From positions 1 through 22,746 of the IMG/VR virus record IMGVR_UViG_3300042691_029549: a stretch of 22,746 nt of DNA, one strand, 5' to 3'. A model generated the notes under the pieces. That model made no database searches and was not told the DNA's origin. It saw only the letters and a list, made by a program, of their open reading frames with translations. This document shows, piece by piece, positions 13,588 through 21,132 of the stretch (positions are counted from its first letter, which is position 1; each line of letters starts with the position of its first letter). Both the position numbers and the translations under genes were made by a program. This stretch comes from a virus.

Positions 13588-13976
13588 AGGCAAAGGGTGA
13601 GTTCTGGAGAGACGGCGGCTTAATTTATTTTGTTGCCAATGGGAATGTTTACGCTGCGAAGCCAACTGACGTTGCAGATAGTCGATCTGGTTATTTGCAA
13701 GGCCGTTGGGAATCGTCTGTTGAGCAATGGAATCGGTACGCCGATGCGCTCGGTCGCCCGAAGGTGTCTTTGTCCTCCCTCCGCGACCGTATCGCGCTGG
13801 CGGCGGTCAGACGGGAGTTGGCCGGCATGAAGATGGACTACAAGACCGCGATGGCGATTGGTCAGGACGCCGGCAACCGCAACATGAAGAAACACGGGCG
13901 CACGGCTTGGAATGAGGAAGACGCTGCCGTCGCTGCCGCTGCCGCCAACAAGGCATTGGACTTGATCGAGGAATAA
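13584..13976 (+). CDS. hypothetical neck-region protein
   Basis: A 130-aa protein with ATGA overlap to the stopper-like gene and GGGGAGGAG upstream. The N-terminal 40 residues are beta-like (GGLIYFVANGNVYAAKP), the remainder helical with basic and Ala-rich stretches (LRDRIALAAVRRELAG, DAAVAAAAANKALDLIEE). The first about 170 nt are visibly AT-richer than the surroundings. Position between two neck genes suggests a head-tail completion factor; no family is recognised. Confidence 0.7.
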   Translation: MKAKGEFWRDGGLIYFVANGNVYAAKPTDVADSRSGYLQGRWESSVEQWNRYADALGRPKVSLSSLRDRIALAAVRRELAGMKMDYKTAMAIGQDAGNRNMKKHGRTAWNEEDAAVAAAAANKALDLIEE

Positions 13977-14440
13977 TGCCGCTCGTCCTCAACCAATTCG
14001 ATTCCGGCGTCTCTACGGCCCTTGTGGAGCGATTGCGGGCCTATCTGGCGGCTCTGGGCGAGGAATACCGGGCGAAAGTGGTCGAGCAGACTTCCGGGGA
14101 CGTGCAGGAAGCCCCGCTGGTGGTCGTGTCGGCCACGGAACTGGAAGAAGTCGTGTACCAGACCGGCCATTACCGGGTCGGGCTGGAAATCACCGTCAAA
14201 GTGGACGCCAACACGGGCGGTTCACAGCAATTCAAGGCGTTATCGGCGGCAGTTTTGGACGCCTTGCAGCAAACCGACCTCGTTACGCAACTGAACGCGG
14301 TCACAGACGAGACGGGGCGGGCGTTGTGCGTGGTGCAGGGCATCACGTTGGAACAATCCCGCATCGAAGACGTGGGGGATTGGCTGTTACGGCGCGTTTA
14401 CAGCCTCAACGCCTACGGATTCAACCCCGGCAACAGTTGA
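13976..14440 (+). CDS. putative tail terminator/completion protein
   Basis: A 154-aa protein between the neck and tail-tube genes, the usual place of the tail terminator that caps the tube (lambda gpU role). Pattern: an N-terminal helix ALVERLRAYLAALGEEY, a strand APLVVVSATELEE, then GHYRVGLEITVKVDANTGGS, a helix FKALSAAVLDALQQTDLV and C-terminal strands; this beta-alpha-beta order is like small terminator proteins. It starts at a TAATG junction, and its TGA stop lies inside motif copy C. Assignment mainly from order and fold pattern. Confidence 0.6.
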   Translation: MPLVLNQFDSGVSTALVERLRAYLAALGEEYRAKVVEQTSGDVQEAPLVVVSATELEEVVYQTGHYRVGLEITVKVDANTGGSQQFKALSAAVLDALQQTDLVTQLNAVTDETGRALCVVQGITLEQSRIEDVGDWLLRRVYSLNAYGFNPGNS

Positions 14441-14459
14441 CGACAGACACCAAGTAGGA
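14436..14459 (+). repeat. intergenic motif, copy C (before tail tube)
   Basis: GTTGACGACAGACACC followed by AAGTAGGA. The TGA of the preceding gene (14438-14440) lies within it. A separate ribosome site (ACAGGAGAAC) stands between it and the ATG at 14479, showing that the motif is not itself needed as a ribosome site here. Confidence 0.7.
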
Positions 14460-14478
14460 ACCAACAGGAGAACACATC

Positions 14479-14829
14479 ATGGCATTAGTACGATTTGGCG
14501 ATGGCGGGCCGGTTTTCGGATTGACAGCGGAAACCACGGGCTTTGTGCAGGAGTTTCGGGTCAATGAGATGTACGACGAGGCGGAAGTCCCGAACGAAGT
14601 GGGCGAAACCCTCGCCTACGGCATGTTCAACAAGCGGTGGGAAGGCTCCCTCGTGCTGGTGAACAAGTCCGGCGCGACCGTCCCCGCGACGGCGACTGCC
14701 GTTGCCCTGGCCAACCTCACGGAAGCCAACAAGTGCGTCATCACCAGCCGCGAGCGCGTGCCGGAGCAAAAGGGTTTCCAGAAGTACACGCTCAATTTCA
14801 AGGCGTGGGCGAACATCACGCTCTCCTAG
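14479..14829 (+). CDS. putative tail tube protein
   Basis: A 116-aa protein, likely the repeating subunit of the tail tube. It is a compact beta-rich sequence: VFGLTAETTGFVQEFRVNEM, EAEVPNEVGETLAYGMF, then WEGSLVLVNKSG and a final FQKYTLNFKAWANITLS, a pattern like short tube proteins with a central loop and a closing strand. Position after the terminator-like gene and before tail chaperones and tape measure fits. A strong ribosome site (AGGAG) precedes the ATG. At 116 aa it is shorter than lambda gpV, which has an extra Ig domain. Moderate confidence. Confidence 0.65.
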   Translation: MALVRFGDGGPVFGLTAETTGFVQEFRVNEMYDEAEVPNEVGETLAYGMFNKRWEGSLVLVNKSGATVPATATAVALANLTEANKCVITSRERVPEQKGFQKYTLNFKAWANITLS

Positions 14830-14835
14830 TCGGTT

Positions 14836-14867
14836 CACGGTGAGGGGCAGCACCGTGTTCCTGCCCC
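14836..14867 (+). promoter_or_regulatory. mutually exclusive hairpins between tail tube and next gene
   Basis: CACGGTG (14836-14842) pairs with CACCGTG (14851-14857) around an 8-nt loop; GGGGCAG (14844-14850) can instead pair with CTGCCCC (14861-14867). No T-run follows. This could be an mRNA-stabilising or attenuating structure that keeps the tube message more abundant than downstream genes. Confidence 0.4.
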
Positions 14868-14893
14868 GCAAATGAAATGAAAGGAGGTTGCCA

Positions 14894-15220
14894 ATGAGCA
14901 ACCAAGAAGGTCAGGTCGTAGCGAGCGTACTGTGTACCTCGTCCACCCATCTGGCGGATTTTCTCGCCACTTGCGGTTGCAAGATTCAGCAAACCACGTC
15001 CGGCCCCGAACGCACCCCCGATGGCCGCCCGGTCGTCAAGTGGGTCTTCGATGAATCCCCCACCGCGACGGAAATCATGGTGCTGTGGAAGAATCCCCCG
15101 AAAAACTCCCGCGATTGGGAGCAACTCAGTTTCGAGGAGAAGCAGATCGTCATCAACTTCGTGACGGCGTTCTCCGATAACCTCCGCCACTTCATCAAAC
15201 AGGCGAAGGAGGGCTGCTAA
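14894..15220 (+). CDS. hypothetical tail-region protein
   Basis: A 108-aa protein between tail tube and tail chaperone. The ATG at 14894 sits 6 nt after AAGGAGG; a TTG two codons earlier is less likely. Pattern: VVASVLCTSSTHLADFLATC, a hydrophilic middle with WVFDESPTATEIMVLWKN, and a helical C-terminus EEKQIVINFVTAFSDNLRHF. Two Cys near residue 25-30 (CGC) stand out. It ends one base before the next ATG. It could be a tail assembly factor or a small regulator; no family is recognised. Confidence 0.7.
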   Translation: MSNQEGQVVASVLCTSSTHLADFLATCGCKIQQTTSGPERTPDGRPVVKWVFDESPTATEIMVLWKNPPKNSRDWEQLSFEEKQIVINFVTAFSDNLRHFIKQAKEGC

Positions 15221-15221
15221 C

Positions 15222-15686
15222 ATGCCCGCCGTCCAACTTGTCGGGGTGCCGGAAGAAGTCCTGAACGATTCACGCGTCCAACAGGCGATTGCGGACGTGG
15301 AACGCAAGCCCGAAGTCACCGCGAGCCAGACGTTGACCCGTGCGCTGCAAAACGGCGTCGAGAAATACGGCGTCAAGTTGCGCACGATTAGCCTGACGGT
15401 AACCGGCCCCATCTTGGCGCAAATGATGGGGTTTAAGCTGCCAGAAGCCCATCAACTCCCGGCCATGCTGTTTGTATTGGGTGCGCCGTTGAAACAGGTT
15501 TACCGTGCGCTGGCGGAAGGAGACAAGGAAGGCTGGCCGTCTTTCATGGCAATCGCAAGTGAATGGGTCGCGCAGTCCGGCATCCCGATGGATATGTCGC
15601 AAGAAACAATGGATGCCGTCATGCACACGTTCACCGTGGCGAACAAACTCATCGGCGGAGGCAATGACGACGGAAAAAAAGCGTAG
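15222..15686 (+). CDS. tail assembly chaperone, zero-frame product
   Basis: A 154-aa protein in the position of lambda gpG, which binds the tape measure during tail assembly. It is mostly helical (EVTASQTLTRALQNGVEKYG, HQLPAMLFVLGAPLKQVYRA, MDAVMHTFTVANKLIGG). The start has AAGGAGGG upstream. Its last codons run over a seven-A slippery stretch and stop at TAG 15684-15686; a -1 shift there continues into a second frame (see the fusion entry). Function is inferred from gene order and the frameshift architecture. Confidence 0.8.
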   Translation: MPAVQLVGVPEEVLNDSRVQQAIADVERKPEVTASQTLTRALQNGVEKYGVKLRTISLTVTGPILAQMMGFKLPEAHQLPAMLFVLGAPLKQVYRALAEGDKEGWPSFMAIASEWVAQSGIPMDMSQETMDAVMHTFTVANKLIGGGNDDGKKA

Positions 15687-15910
15687 GGCCGCCGTGGTTT
15701 GTGGCGGTGGCCGACCTGATTGCCAGCGAGTACGGCTGGACGCGGGAGTGCATCTGGTGGGAGTTGGACTTCGCCGAGATCGCTTGGTACTTGCAGGCGA
15801 TTATCTGCCGGAAACGGGCCGAGGGCGGGCAGGACTCTGCGCCGGTCACCGACGAAATGGCGGAACTGTACGAGGTCATCGAACGGGTCAAGGAGGAGCA
15901 GCGTAGGTGA
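15222..15910 (+). CDS. tail assembly chaperone, -1 frameshift fusion (G-T type)
   Basis: The 153 codons to 15680 joined by a -1 shift to the frame ending at 15910 give about 229 aa. After AAA AAA the shifted frame reads AGC GTA GGG CCG CCG TGG with no stop, then VAVADLIASEYGWTRE, CIWWELDFAEIAWYLQAII and CRKRAEGG; this W/Y-rich helical region is typical of the second part of tail chaperones. The downstream segment alone (GTG at 15701, 69 aa) lacks a good ribosome site. In lambda the gpG/gpGT ratio is essential for tail assembly, with GT recruiting tube subunits. The fusion overlaps the tape-measure start by 4 nt. Confidence 0.82.
15674..15712 (+). promoter_or_regulatory. programmed -1 frameshift site with stimulatory hairpin
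   Basis: The heptamer A-AAA-AAA (15674-15680, read GGA AAA AAA in zero frame) is followed after 6 nt by an 8-bp hairpin: GGCCGCCG (15687-15694) with CGGTGGCC (15705-15712), one G-U pair, loop of 10 nt. Slip site, spacer and stem fit the standard -1 signal. Confidence 0.85.
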
Positions 15911-17709
15911 AAGACCAAATCCAAATCACGATGGGGATGGACATTGCCGCGCTCCGCAAGAGCATGGACGCGGCAAAAGCTCTGGTGGACAACGCCATTG
16001 CCGGCATGAAGAAGGCGTTTTTGGCGTTGGCCGGCGTGATGGGCGTGGCGTTGGGGTTCAAGGCCATCGGGGAGGGGATTGGCGCGGCGGTGCGGAAGGG
16101 CAAAGAGTTGGACATGCTGGCCCGCGAGACGGGACGGACGGCGGAGGAGATTGCGTTGCTCACGGAGGTCGTGCACCGGGCGGAGTTGAGCATGGGCGAC
16201 GCCGCCAGCATTGCGGAGGCGTTGGGGAATAACTGGCGCGAGTCGGCGGTCGGCGCGACACAGTTTGCCGGGCAGTTGGCGTTGCTGGGGCTGTCCACGG
16301 AGAAGCTGTTGAAACTGTCCACGGCGGAGCAGTTCGACGTGATTGCCACGGCCATCAACAAGCTCCGCGACCCGGTCATGCGGGCGAAGCTGGCCTACGA
16401 CATGTTCGGCGCGGCGGGTCACAAGGCGGTCGCCAACTACCAGAGCGGGGATTTGCAACGGGCCGCGCAGTTGATGGGCAAGAACGCCATGCAGTTGGCG
16501 GCGGCGAGCGGTTTCATGGCTCGACTGAATGATGCATGGACTCGCATTAAGAAGGTCGGAGAGGTGTTGTTCGGGGGAATAGCCTCCAAAATCGCGCCAA
16601 TTTTGATGCTGGTGGCCGACCGCATGGAAAACATTTTGCCGATGGTTTCGGAGTGGGGAACCAAGATCGGCACATTCCTAGTGAATGCCGTCAAAGTGCT
16701 CTATCAGGCGTTCAAGGAAGGCAAGCTGATGATGGTTTTCAAAACTGGAATGGAGGCGGCCATCCGGTCGGTTGCAAACTATCTGTTGGCATCGTTTCGC
16801 GCTTCGATTCAATTCCTGTCCACCATGCTGCGCGACATCTTCGGCGGCGGTGCAATCGGCACGTCGCTGAAGGAGGCGTTTTTGGCGGCGGTATGGGCTA
16901 TTCCGAAGGCATGGGCCGAAATCCAGCTTTACGTAGCGGCCGGTTTGATGACCGTGGTGCAAACGGCTTTTGGGCTTGTGCCGGACTTGTTGTCCGAGGC
17001 GGCGGAAAACTTTAGCACCATCATCATGTCATTCATGCCGTGGTGGGCCAAGGCGTTGAAAGGGTTGTACGAGATTTTCAAGAGCGGGAAGATTTCGTTT
17101 GATATGGATGCTGTGCTGGACAAGGCCAAACAGGCGATTGGGGCCACTAAGAAGTGGATGTCGGGGAAGGACGCGGACACTTTCGGGCAAAAGTTCCAGC
17201 GCAACTATGACTTTGTGAAGACGGTATCCCCGATTGGCTGGATTGCCGAGTATGCCGGCAAGAAGTTTGAGGAGCACGTCAAGGCGGCGGCGGCGGCGTT
17301 CAAGGACGCCGACTTTAGCAAGGCGTTTGACGAGGCGGTTGCCACATTCAAGCGCACGGTTGGTGAAGACCCATTCAAGAGCGAGGAAGCGTGGAACCGG
17401 TTTAAGCAGTTGAACAAGGGATTGGTAGCTCGGTTTGGCGACATCAAACTACCCGACTCTGCCAAGCGTCCCGGTGAAGGCAGCAAGGGGGCGTTGGTCA
17501 ACTTGGGGCTGGGCGGGGAGAATGGCTTTGACGAGTTCCGTCGTGTCGGCGGCGGCATCGGCGGGGCGGTGCAGAACATCCAGCAACGGATGTATCAGAA
17601 GCTCGAATCCATCGCGCAGAACGCGGCGGCACAGGTGGACTTGACCCGGCAACTGGTGGCGCGGAACACCGGGGGCGTCAAGGGCATGGAACTGGCGGGG
17701 GTGAAATGA
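15907..17709 (+). CDS. tape measure protein
   Basis: A 600-aa tape measure protein, which sets tail length and is ejected with the DNA. It starts with GTG overlapping the chaperone stop (GTGA). The N-terminus is helical with a hydrophobic Ala/Gly segment (FLALAGVMGVALGFKAIG, about 38-55), then ELDMLARETGRTAEEIALL, typical of siphovirus tape measures. Several further hydrophobic stretches occur around 240-370 (IAPILMLVADRM, YLLASFRASIQFLSTML, AGLMTVVQTAFGLVPDLL). The C-terminal part (about 520-600) is Gly-rich then helical. At roughly 0.15 nm per residue the tail would be about 90 nm, a short siphovirus tail (inference). Confidence 0.9.
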   Translation: MKDQIQITMGMDIAALRKSMDAAKALVDNAIAGMKKAFLALAGVMGVALGFKAIGEGIGAAVRKGKELDMLARETGRTAEEIALLTEVVHRAELSMGDAASIAEALGNNWRESAVGATQFAGQLALLGLSTEKLLKLSTAEQFDVIATAINKLRDPVMRAKLAYDMFGAAGHKAVANYQSGDLQRAAQLMGKNAMQLAAASGFMARLNDAWTRIKKVGEVLFGGIASKIAPILMLVADRMENILPMVSEWGTKIGTFLVNAVKVLYQAFKEGKLMMVFKTGMEAAIRSVANYLLASFRASIQFLSTMLRDIFGGGAIGTSLKEAFLAAVWAIPKAWAEIQLYVAAGLMTVVQTAFGLVPDLLSEAAENFSTIIMSFMPWWAKALKGLYEIFKSGKISFDMDAVLDKAKQAIGATKKWMSGKDADTFGQKFQRNYDFVKTVSPIGWIAEYAGKKFEEHVKAAAAAFKDADFSKAFDEAVATFKRTVGEDPFKSEEAWNRFKQLNKGLVARFGDIKLPDSAKRPGEGSKGALVNLGLGGENGFDEFRRVGGGIGGAVQNIQQRMYQKLESIAQNAAAQVDLTRQLVARNTGGVKGMELAGVK

Positions 17710-18461
17710 GCACGATCAAATGGTTTCCCGGCAGCCTAACGGGGGCACAGTCCACGGACGGCGACGGCAAGGTGTCATTCGACACAGACGGCAGCATCTT
17801 CATCGAGCGTCGGTGGGTGTGCCGGTATCAGGACGCATTCACGCTCTGCCCCAAGCCCCGCGACTTTGCGCCGGCGGGGACACCGGGCACGAACACCCGT
17901 TGCATCACGTCCGGGTACGAGCGGCAGAAGCCCGACGCGGCGATTATCAGCGCGACGTATCAGGGCATCTGGAACATGCCGTTCACGGTGTACCAGTTGG
18001 ACGCCGCAAGGGGTGAGCACCCGATCACCTACCACCCAAACTTCAGCAACACGTCATTGTTTGGCACGTATGTCGGCGACTCCACTCCCGGCCTGACGAA
18101 GACCAAAATTGCCGGTTCAACCGTGGATCCGACGACCGGACAAAAGGCATGGACGTTCGAGAAGTTCCGTGACATTGGCACACCCGCAGAGATCAAGTTT
18201 CGCGGAGTGACGCACTACCTGGTCGCCACGGCGGTGTGGCGCAAGACCAGTTACACCTTGACGCCGGTCTTTGGCGTGTCGGGACTGTTCAAGATTGATG
18301 GGCCGGACACAGGCGGACTGTGGACGGTAGCCGATGCCAACCAATGGCTGAAGGCGGACAAGACGTTCCGCAACCTGTACCGTGGCGCATCGGAAATCTG
18401 GGAGATTCAGGAAAGCTGGCTCTACAACGCGAACGGTTGGCTCACGGAAATCTACGGCTAA
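17706..18461 (+). CDS. distal tail protein of unknown family
   Basis: A 251-aa protein immediately downstream of the tape measure (ATGA overlap), the usual position of distal-tail or minor tail proteins. It is aromatic and beta-rich: GKVSFDTDGSIFIERRWVC, YQGIWNMPFTVYQLDA, FRGVTHYLVATAVWRKTSY and a C-terminal EIWEIQESWLYNANGWLTE. No signal peptide and no motif I can name. It probably forms part of the tail tip connecting tube to fibres. Confidence 0.7.
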   Translation: MSTIKWFPGSLTGAQSTDGDGKVSFDTDGSIFIERRWVCRYQDAFTLCPKPRDFAPAGTPGTNTRCITSGYERQKPDAAIISATYQGIWNMPFTVYQLDAARGEHPITYHPNFSNTSLFGTYVGDSTPGLTKTKIAGSTVDPTTGQKAWTFEKFRDIGTPAEIKFRGVTHYLVATAVWRKTSYTLTPVFGVSGLFKIDGPDTGGLWTVADANQWLKADKTFRNLYRGASEIWEIQESWLYNANGWLTEIYG

Positions 18462-19063
18462 TGTTCGACACCAGTAAACTCCGGTTAGCGGACGGGCCGG
18501 GATTCCCCCGGTTATGGAACCGTCTAATTGACGAGTTGAAGCGCAACACGCTCGTCTCGGCGGCCTCGCCGTTGATGCTCAGTGGCGACACGTCCGGTTT
18601 GCGGCTGGGGATGATGCGGCAGACTTCAGCGGCAACGGCAGAGGACGAGGTGTTCTACGGCACCGCCGCCGCCGACTACAGCAGCGGCAGCACCATCAGC
18701 CTGACCCCGTGCGACGCCAACGGTGTGGCGACAGGTGCCAGTGCCGAGACCGTCAGCATCCCGACGTCGTGGGGCACCGTAAACTTGTTGTCAGCGACCG
18801 TGGGCGGGGCGACGACGACCGTGACCTGCGAGGTCGCCAGCGGCACCCTCCTGCAATACGCCTTTGCCGCCAACGGCACCGCGTACCTGCTCGGCCTGCC
18901 GCCAACCGTAGTGGAGTTCCTGCGCTACGACTCCGCAACCTACAAGTTGCAACAGCGCGTCCGCTGGCTGTTCGGCACCAACGTCAGCACACTCAGCGAC
19001 TGGATTGACTTCGCGCAATCAGAGGAAAGCCTCAAAACATCATGCAACCAACCCGGATCCTAA
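18461..19063 (+). CDS. minor tail/tip protein of unknown family
   Basis: A 200-aa protein starting at a TAATG junction. The N-terminus is hydrophilic and helical (FPRLWNRLIDELKRNTLV); the middle is a Thr/Ser/Ala/Gly-rich beta region (YSSGSTISLTPCDANGVATG, TVNLLSATVGGATTTVTCEV) such as is found in phage fibre or tip domains; the C-terminus is W/R-rich. Repeated virion-like strands and position suggest a tail-tip component. It overlaps the next gene by 22 nt. Confidence 0.7.
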   Translation: MFDTSKLRLADGPGFPRLWNRLIDELKRNTLVSAASPLMLSGDTSGLRLGMMRQTSAATAEDEVFYGTAAADYSSGSTISLTPCDANGVATGASAETVSIPTSWGTVNLLSATVGGATTTVTCEVASGTLLQYAFAANGTAYLLGLPPTVVEFLRYDSATYKLQQRVRWLFGTNVSTLSDWIDFAQSEESLKTSCNQPGS

Positions 19064-19458
19064 CCGTCCTACTCACCTTGGCCGTCGTCCTCGGCTTGGC
19101 CGCAACGTATGCGCCCGAAGGCATGGTGCGCTTCTACGGCGACACCACGTTGACCAACCTTCAGCCCGGCGCAGTATATTTCAACACCAGCAATTCGACG
19201 TTCTGGGCGGGCGGCTCCACGTCCAACCCGGTCAAGGTGGGCGACGCGGCATGGAGCAACAACGTCACCGCCTCCGTCACCAACGGGCTGGCTACGACCG
19301 GCTTCGTCAACTCAGCCGTTGCGCCACTGGCCGATACCAACTACGTCAACAACGCCGTCAGCGGCCTGACGACCAACCTCGGCTTCCTCGACCTGTCCAC
19401 GAACGCCTGCACGCTCTACGTCACCAACGGACTCATCAAGGGGGTCACAACACCGTGA
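19042..19458 (+). CDS. tail-module protein with N-terminal signal/anchor
   Basis: A 138-aa protein whose first 24 residues form a Sec signal or membrane anchor (MQPTRILTVLLTLAVVLGLA, then ATYA). The rest is Asn/Thr/Gly/Ala-rich and fibre-like: VYFNTSNSTFWAGG and repeats such as TNGLATTGFVNSAVAP and TNYVNNAVSGLTTNLGF, suggesting a short trimeric stalk. The start lies 22 nt inside the previous gene, with GAGGAAAG about 10 nt upstream. A signal peptide on a fibre-like protein in a tail cluster is unusual. It ends with a GTGA overlap to the next gene. Confidence 0.7.
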   Translation: MQPTRILTVLLTLAVVLGLAATYAPEGMVRFYGDTTLTNLQPGAVYFNTSNSTFWAGGSTSNPVKVGDAAWSNNVTASVTNGLATTGFVNSAVAPLADTNYVNNAVSGLTTNLGFLDLSTNACTLYVTNGLIKGVTTP

Positions 19459-20168
19459 GTCTGCCGGTCATCCAACTCAAATGCGGCACCAGCGGCGACG
19501 CCGTCCCCACAATGCTGCTCAAGTGCGGCACACAGGCCAACGCCGTCCCCACGCTGCTGCGGGCGTGTCCGGGCGGTGAGATTGTGCCGCCCGTCAGTTG
19601 CCTTCCATGCAGCGGGACTGCCCCCTCGTGGATATATGTCACGTTGACGGTGCCCGGTGGCTACCAAGAGCTCTGTCTGCCGGACATCAACGGACGCTGT
19701 ACTGACCGGGCTTGTGTTCACATTTGGTCGACCGGCGAACGGGTCAAAATCCCTATTACTCCGCCTTTCCCCAGCCTCCCGTGTTTCTATCGAGCTTTAA
19801 CCTCTGCCGGAATAACGTATTCGTACAAGCGAACTTACCGGACGGAAGCAAACTGCGACGCCTATGAAGACATTATGGGTGGCTGGTACGACCCCTGCGA
19901 CCATACGGGTTCCACATTGTTTCCTCTGTGGGAAGTGTTCTTGGGCTGGTCTGCTGGTGATACATGGAGTCTCGGACTAGCCAACGATTACCCCCAAGGT
20001 GGATATGGCTACGGCAGGGGCGGCGGCTCGGTTGTTATCCCGCAGTGTACCCCAGGAATCTATACGTTCGTCGCCGATTTTGTGGTAGCATTTCAAGGCG
20101 GCCTTGACTTGTGTGACGCAGGCCCGATTCCGATTACCGCCACCGTTGAATTCCCGGAGGTAGGATGA
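19455..20168 (+). CDS. Cys-rich tail-module protein with short tandem repeats
   Basis: A 237-aa protein. The GTG at 19455 (GTGA overlap) is chosen; the frame is open further upstream but only as an out-of-frame reading of the previous genes. The N-terminus carries two and a half copies of a 14-15 aa repeat: IQLKCGTSGDAVPTM, LLKCGTQANAVPTL, LRACPGGEIVP. A CLPCSG pair follows, and further Cys are spread along the protein. The C-terminal half is aromatic and Gly-rich (DYPQGGYGYGRGGGSVVI, YTFVADFVVAFQGGLDLC), probably a beta domain. Perhaps a disulfide-stabilised or zinc-binding fibre/adhesin component. DNA after about 19740 is AT-richer. No family recognised. Confidence 0.7.
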   Translation: MSLPVIQLKCGTSGDAVPTMLLKCGTQANAVPTLLRACPGGEIVPPVSCLPCSGTAPSWIYVTLTVPGGYQELCLPDINGRCTDRACVHIWSTGERVKIPITPPFPSLPCFYRALTSAGITYSYKRTYRTEANCDAYEDIMGGWYDPCDHTGSTLFPLWEVFLGWSAGDTWSLGLANDYPQGGYGYGRGGGSVVIPQCTPGIYTFVADFVVAFQGGLDLCDAGPIPITATVEFPEVG

Positions 20169-20380
20169 ACGCGCTTTGTCAATCAAAGGCGCACTGCGCT
20201 ACCTGCCTGAACTCACAGCAGTTCCGGTCGGCTCACGGCCTGCCCTCGCCCTGCCCCCACGGCATCACCGCCGACAACATTCCCAAGTCCCAACCCACCG
20301 AGCGCGACCGGGCACTGCAAGCCCAAGCCCGTGGCGAGGTCTATGCCCCACCGGGTAGATGCAGGGGGTGCGGCAGTTGA
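20165..20380 (+). CDS. small Cys-rich protein (putative zinc-binding)
   Basis: A 71-aa protein beginning at an ATGA overlap. Cysteines at C5, C11, C14 and C30, then a C-terminal CRGCGS pair, with His near CPHG, form a likely zinc-binding set (C-x5-C-x2-C ... C-P-H ... C-x2-C). No hydrophobic segment. Its TGA stop lies inside motif copy D. Coupled to the larger Cys-rich gene upstream, it may assist its folding or be a partner; this is inference. Confidence 0.7.
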   Translation: MNALCQSKAHCATCLNSQQFRSAHGLPSPCPHGITADNIPKSQPTERDRALQAQARGEVYAPPGRCRGCGS

Positions 20381-20399
20381 CGGCACACACCAAATAGGA
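20376..20399 (+). repeat. intergenic motif, copy D (before fibre gene)
   Basis: GTTGACGGCACACACC followed by AAATAGGA; one difference from copies A-C in the 3' core. The preceding stop TGA (20378-20380) lies within it, as in copy C. It is 7 nt before the next ATG, and its AGGAG extension likely serves as ribosome site. Confidence 0.7.
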
Positions 20400-20406
20400 G
20401 CACACG

Positions 20407-21132
20407 ATGGCCAATTACAAGAAACTCAGGCTCTATTACGACCGTTGGAACGACAAGCTCTTAGACGCAAGGGGCTTGCCCGTCAAGCGGTTGGACGTGA
20501 CCCGCAACGACATCTATCAGGTAGAATTACAGGTGTTCGACGGCGGCCAGTTCGCCGTGGACTCCGTCGGCTTGGTCGGCTCAGGCATCGCGGTTGACCT
20601 CACTGACTACACCAACATCGTTCTCGGCTTGAAAACCGCCGCTCAGTTTACCGGCGACGGCGCGTTCACGCTGGCTATGTCCGGCTACGATCTCAACAAC
20701 ACCGTGCATTCACTCCTCAATGGCCGGGCGGCGATGCTGGCGTTATTCTCCGCCACGCCTGCGGATTACTACACCGGTCTGGAACTGCGCACCACCGCCG
20801 GCAACCCGTTCTCCGCCATCAGCAAGCCGACCGTGGCGACGGTACACCGGGACGTGGTTATCGGCACCGAAACCAACATGCCAGCAGGAGTGACGGCAGT
20901 CGTCAGCGGCAACGCCTCGATCAGCGGCAGCAACACCAGCGTGACCGTTTCCGTGGCCGGCATGACCGCCACGGGACATGTCATTCTCGGTTTTCTGGCA
21001 CCAACGGGCAGCCCGACCGAGCCGACATACTACGCCAGCTATGCAAGCGGCTCGTTCACCATCCACACCAGCGTGGCACCGGGCACCGGCAACGCCTACA
21101 ACTTCCGTTGGACACTTGTGAGGGTCTCGTAA
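20407..21132 (+). CDS. putative tail fibre/baseplate protein
   Basis: A 241-aa protein with an N-terminal domain (about 1-125: YYDRWNDKLLDARGLPVKRL, DVTRNDIYQVELQVFDG, VDLTDYTNIVLGLKTAAQF) resembling attachment domains at the start of phage receptor-binding proteins, where a quantity is declared and a beta-sandwich follows. The rest is Ser/Thr/Gly-rich (SGNASISGSNTSVTVSVAGM) and ends in RWTLVRVS. It begins after motif D with AGGAG and joins the next gene by TAATG. A fibre or fibre-adaptor role is likely from composition and position. Confidence 0.65.
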   Translation: MANYKKLRLYYDRWNDKLLDARGLPVKRLDVTRNDIYQVELQVFDGGQFAVDSVGLVGSGIAVDLTDYTNIVLGLKTAAQFTGDGAFTLAMSGYDLNNTVHSLLNGRAAMLALFSATPADYYTGLELRTTAGNPFSAISKPTVATVHRDVVIGTETNMPAGVTAVVSGNASISGSNTSVTVSVAGMTATGHVILGFLAPTGSPTEPTYYASYASGSFTIHTSVAPGTGNAYNFRWTLVRVS

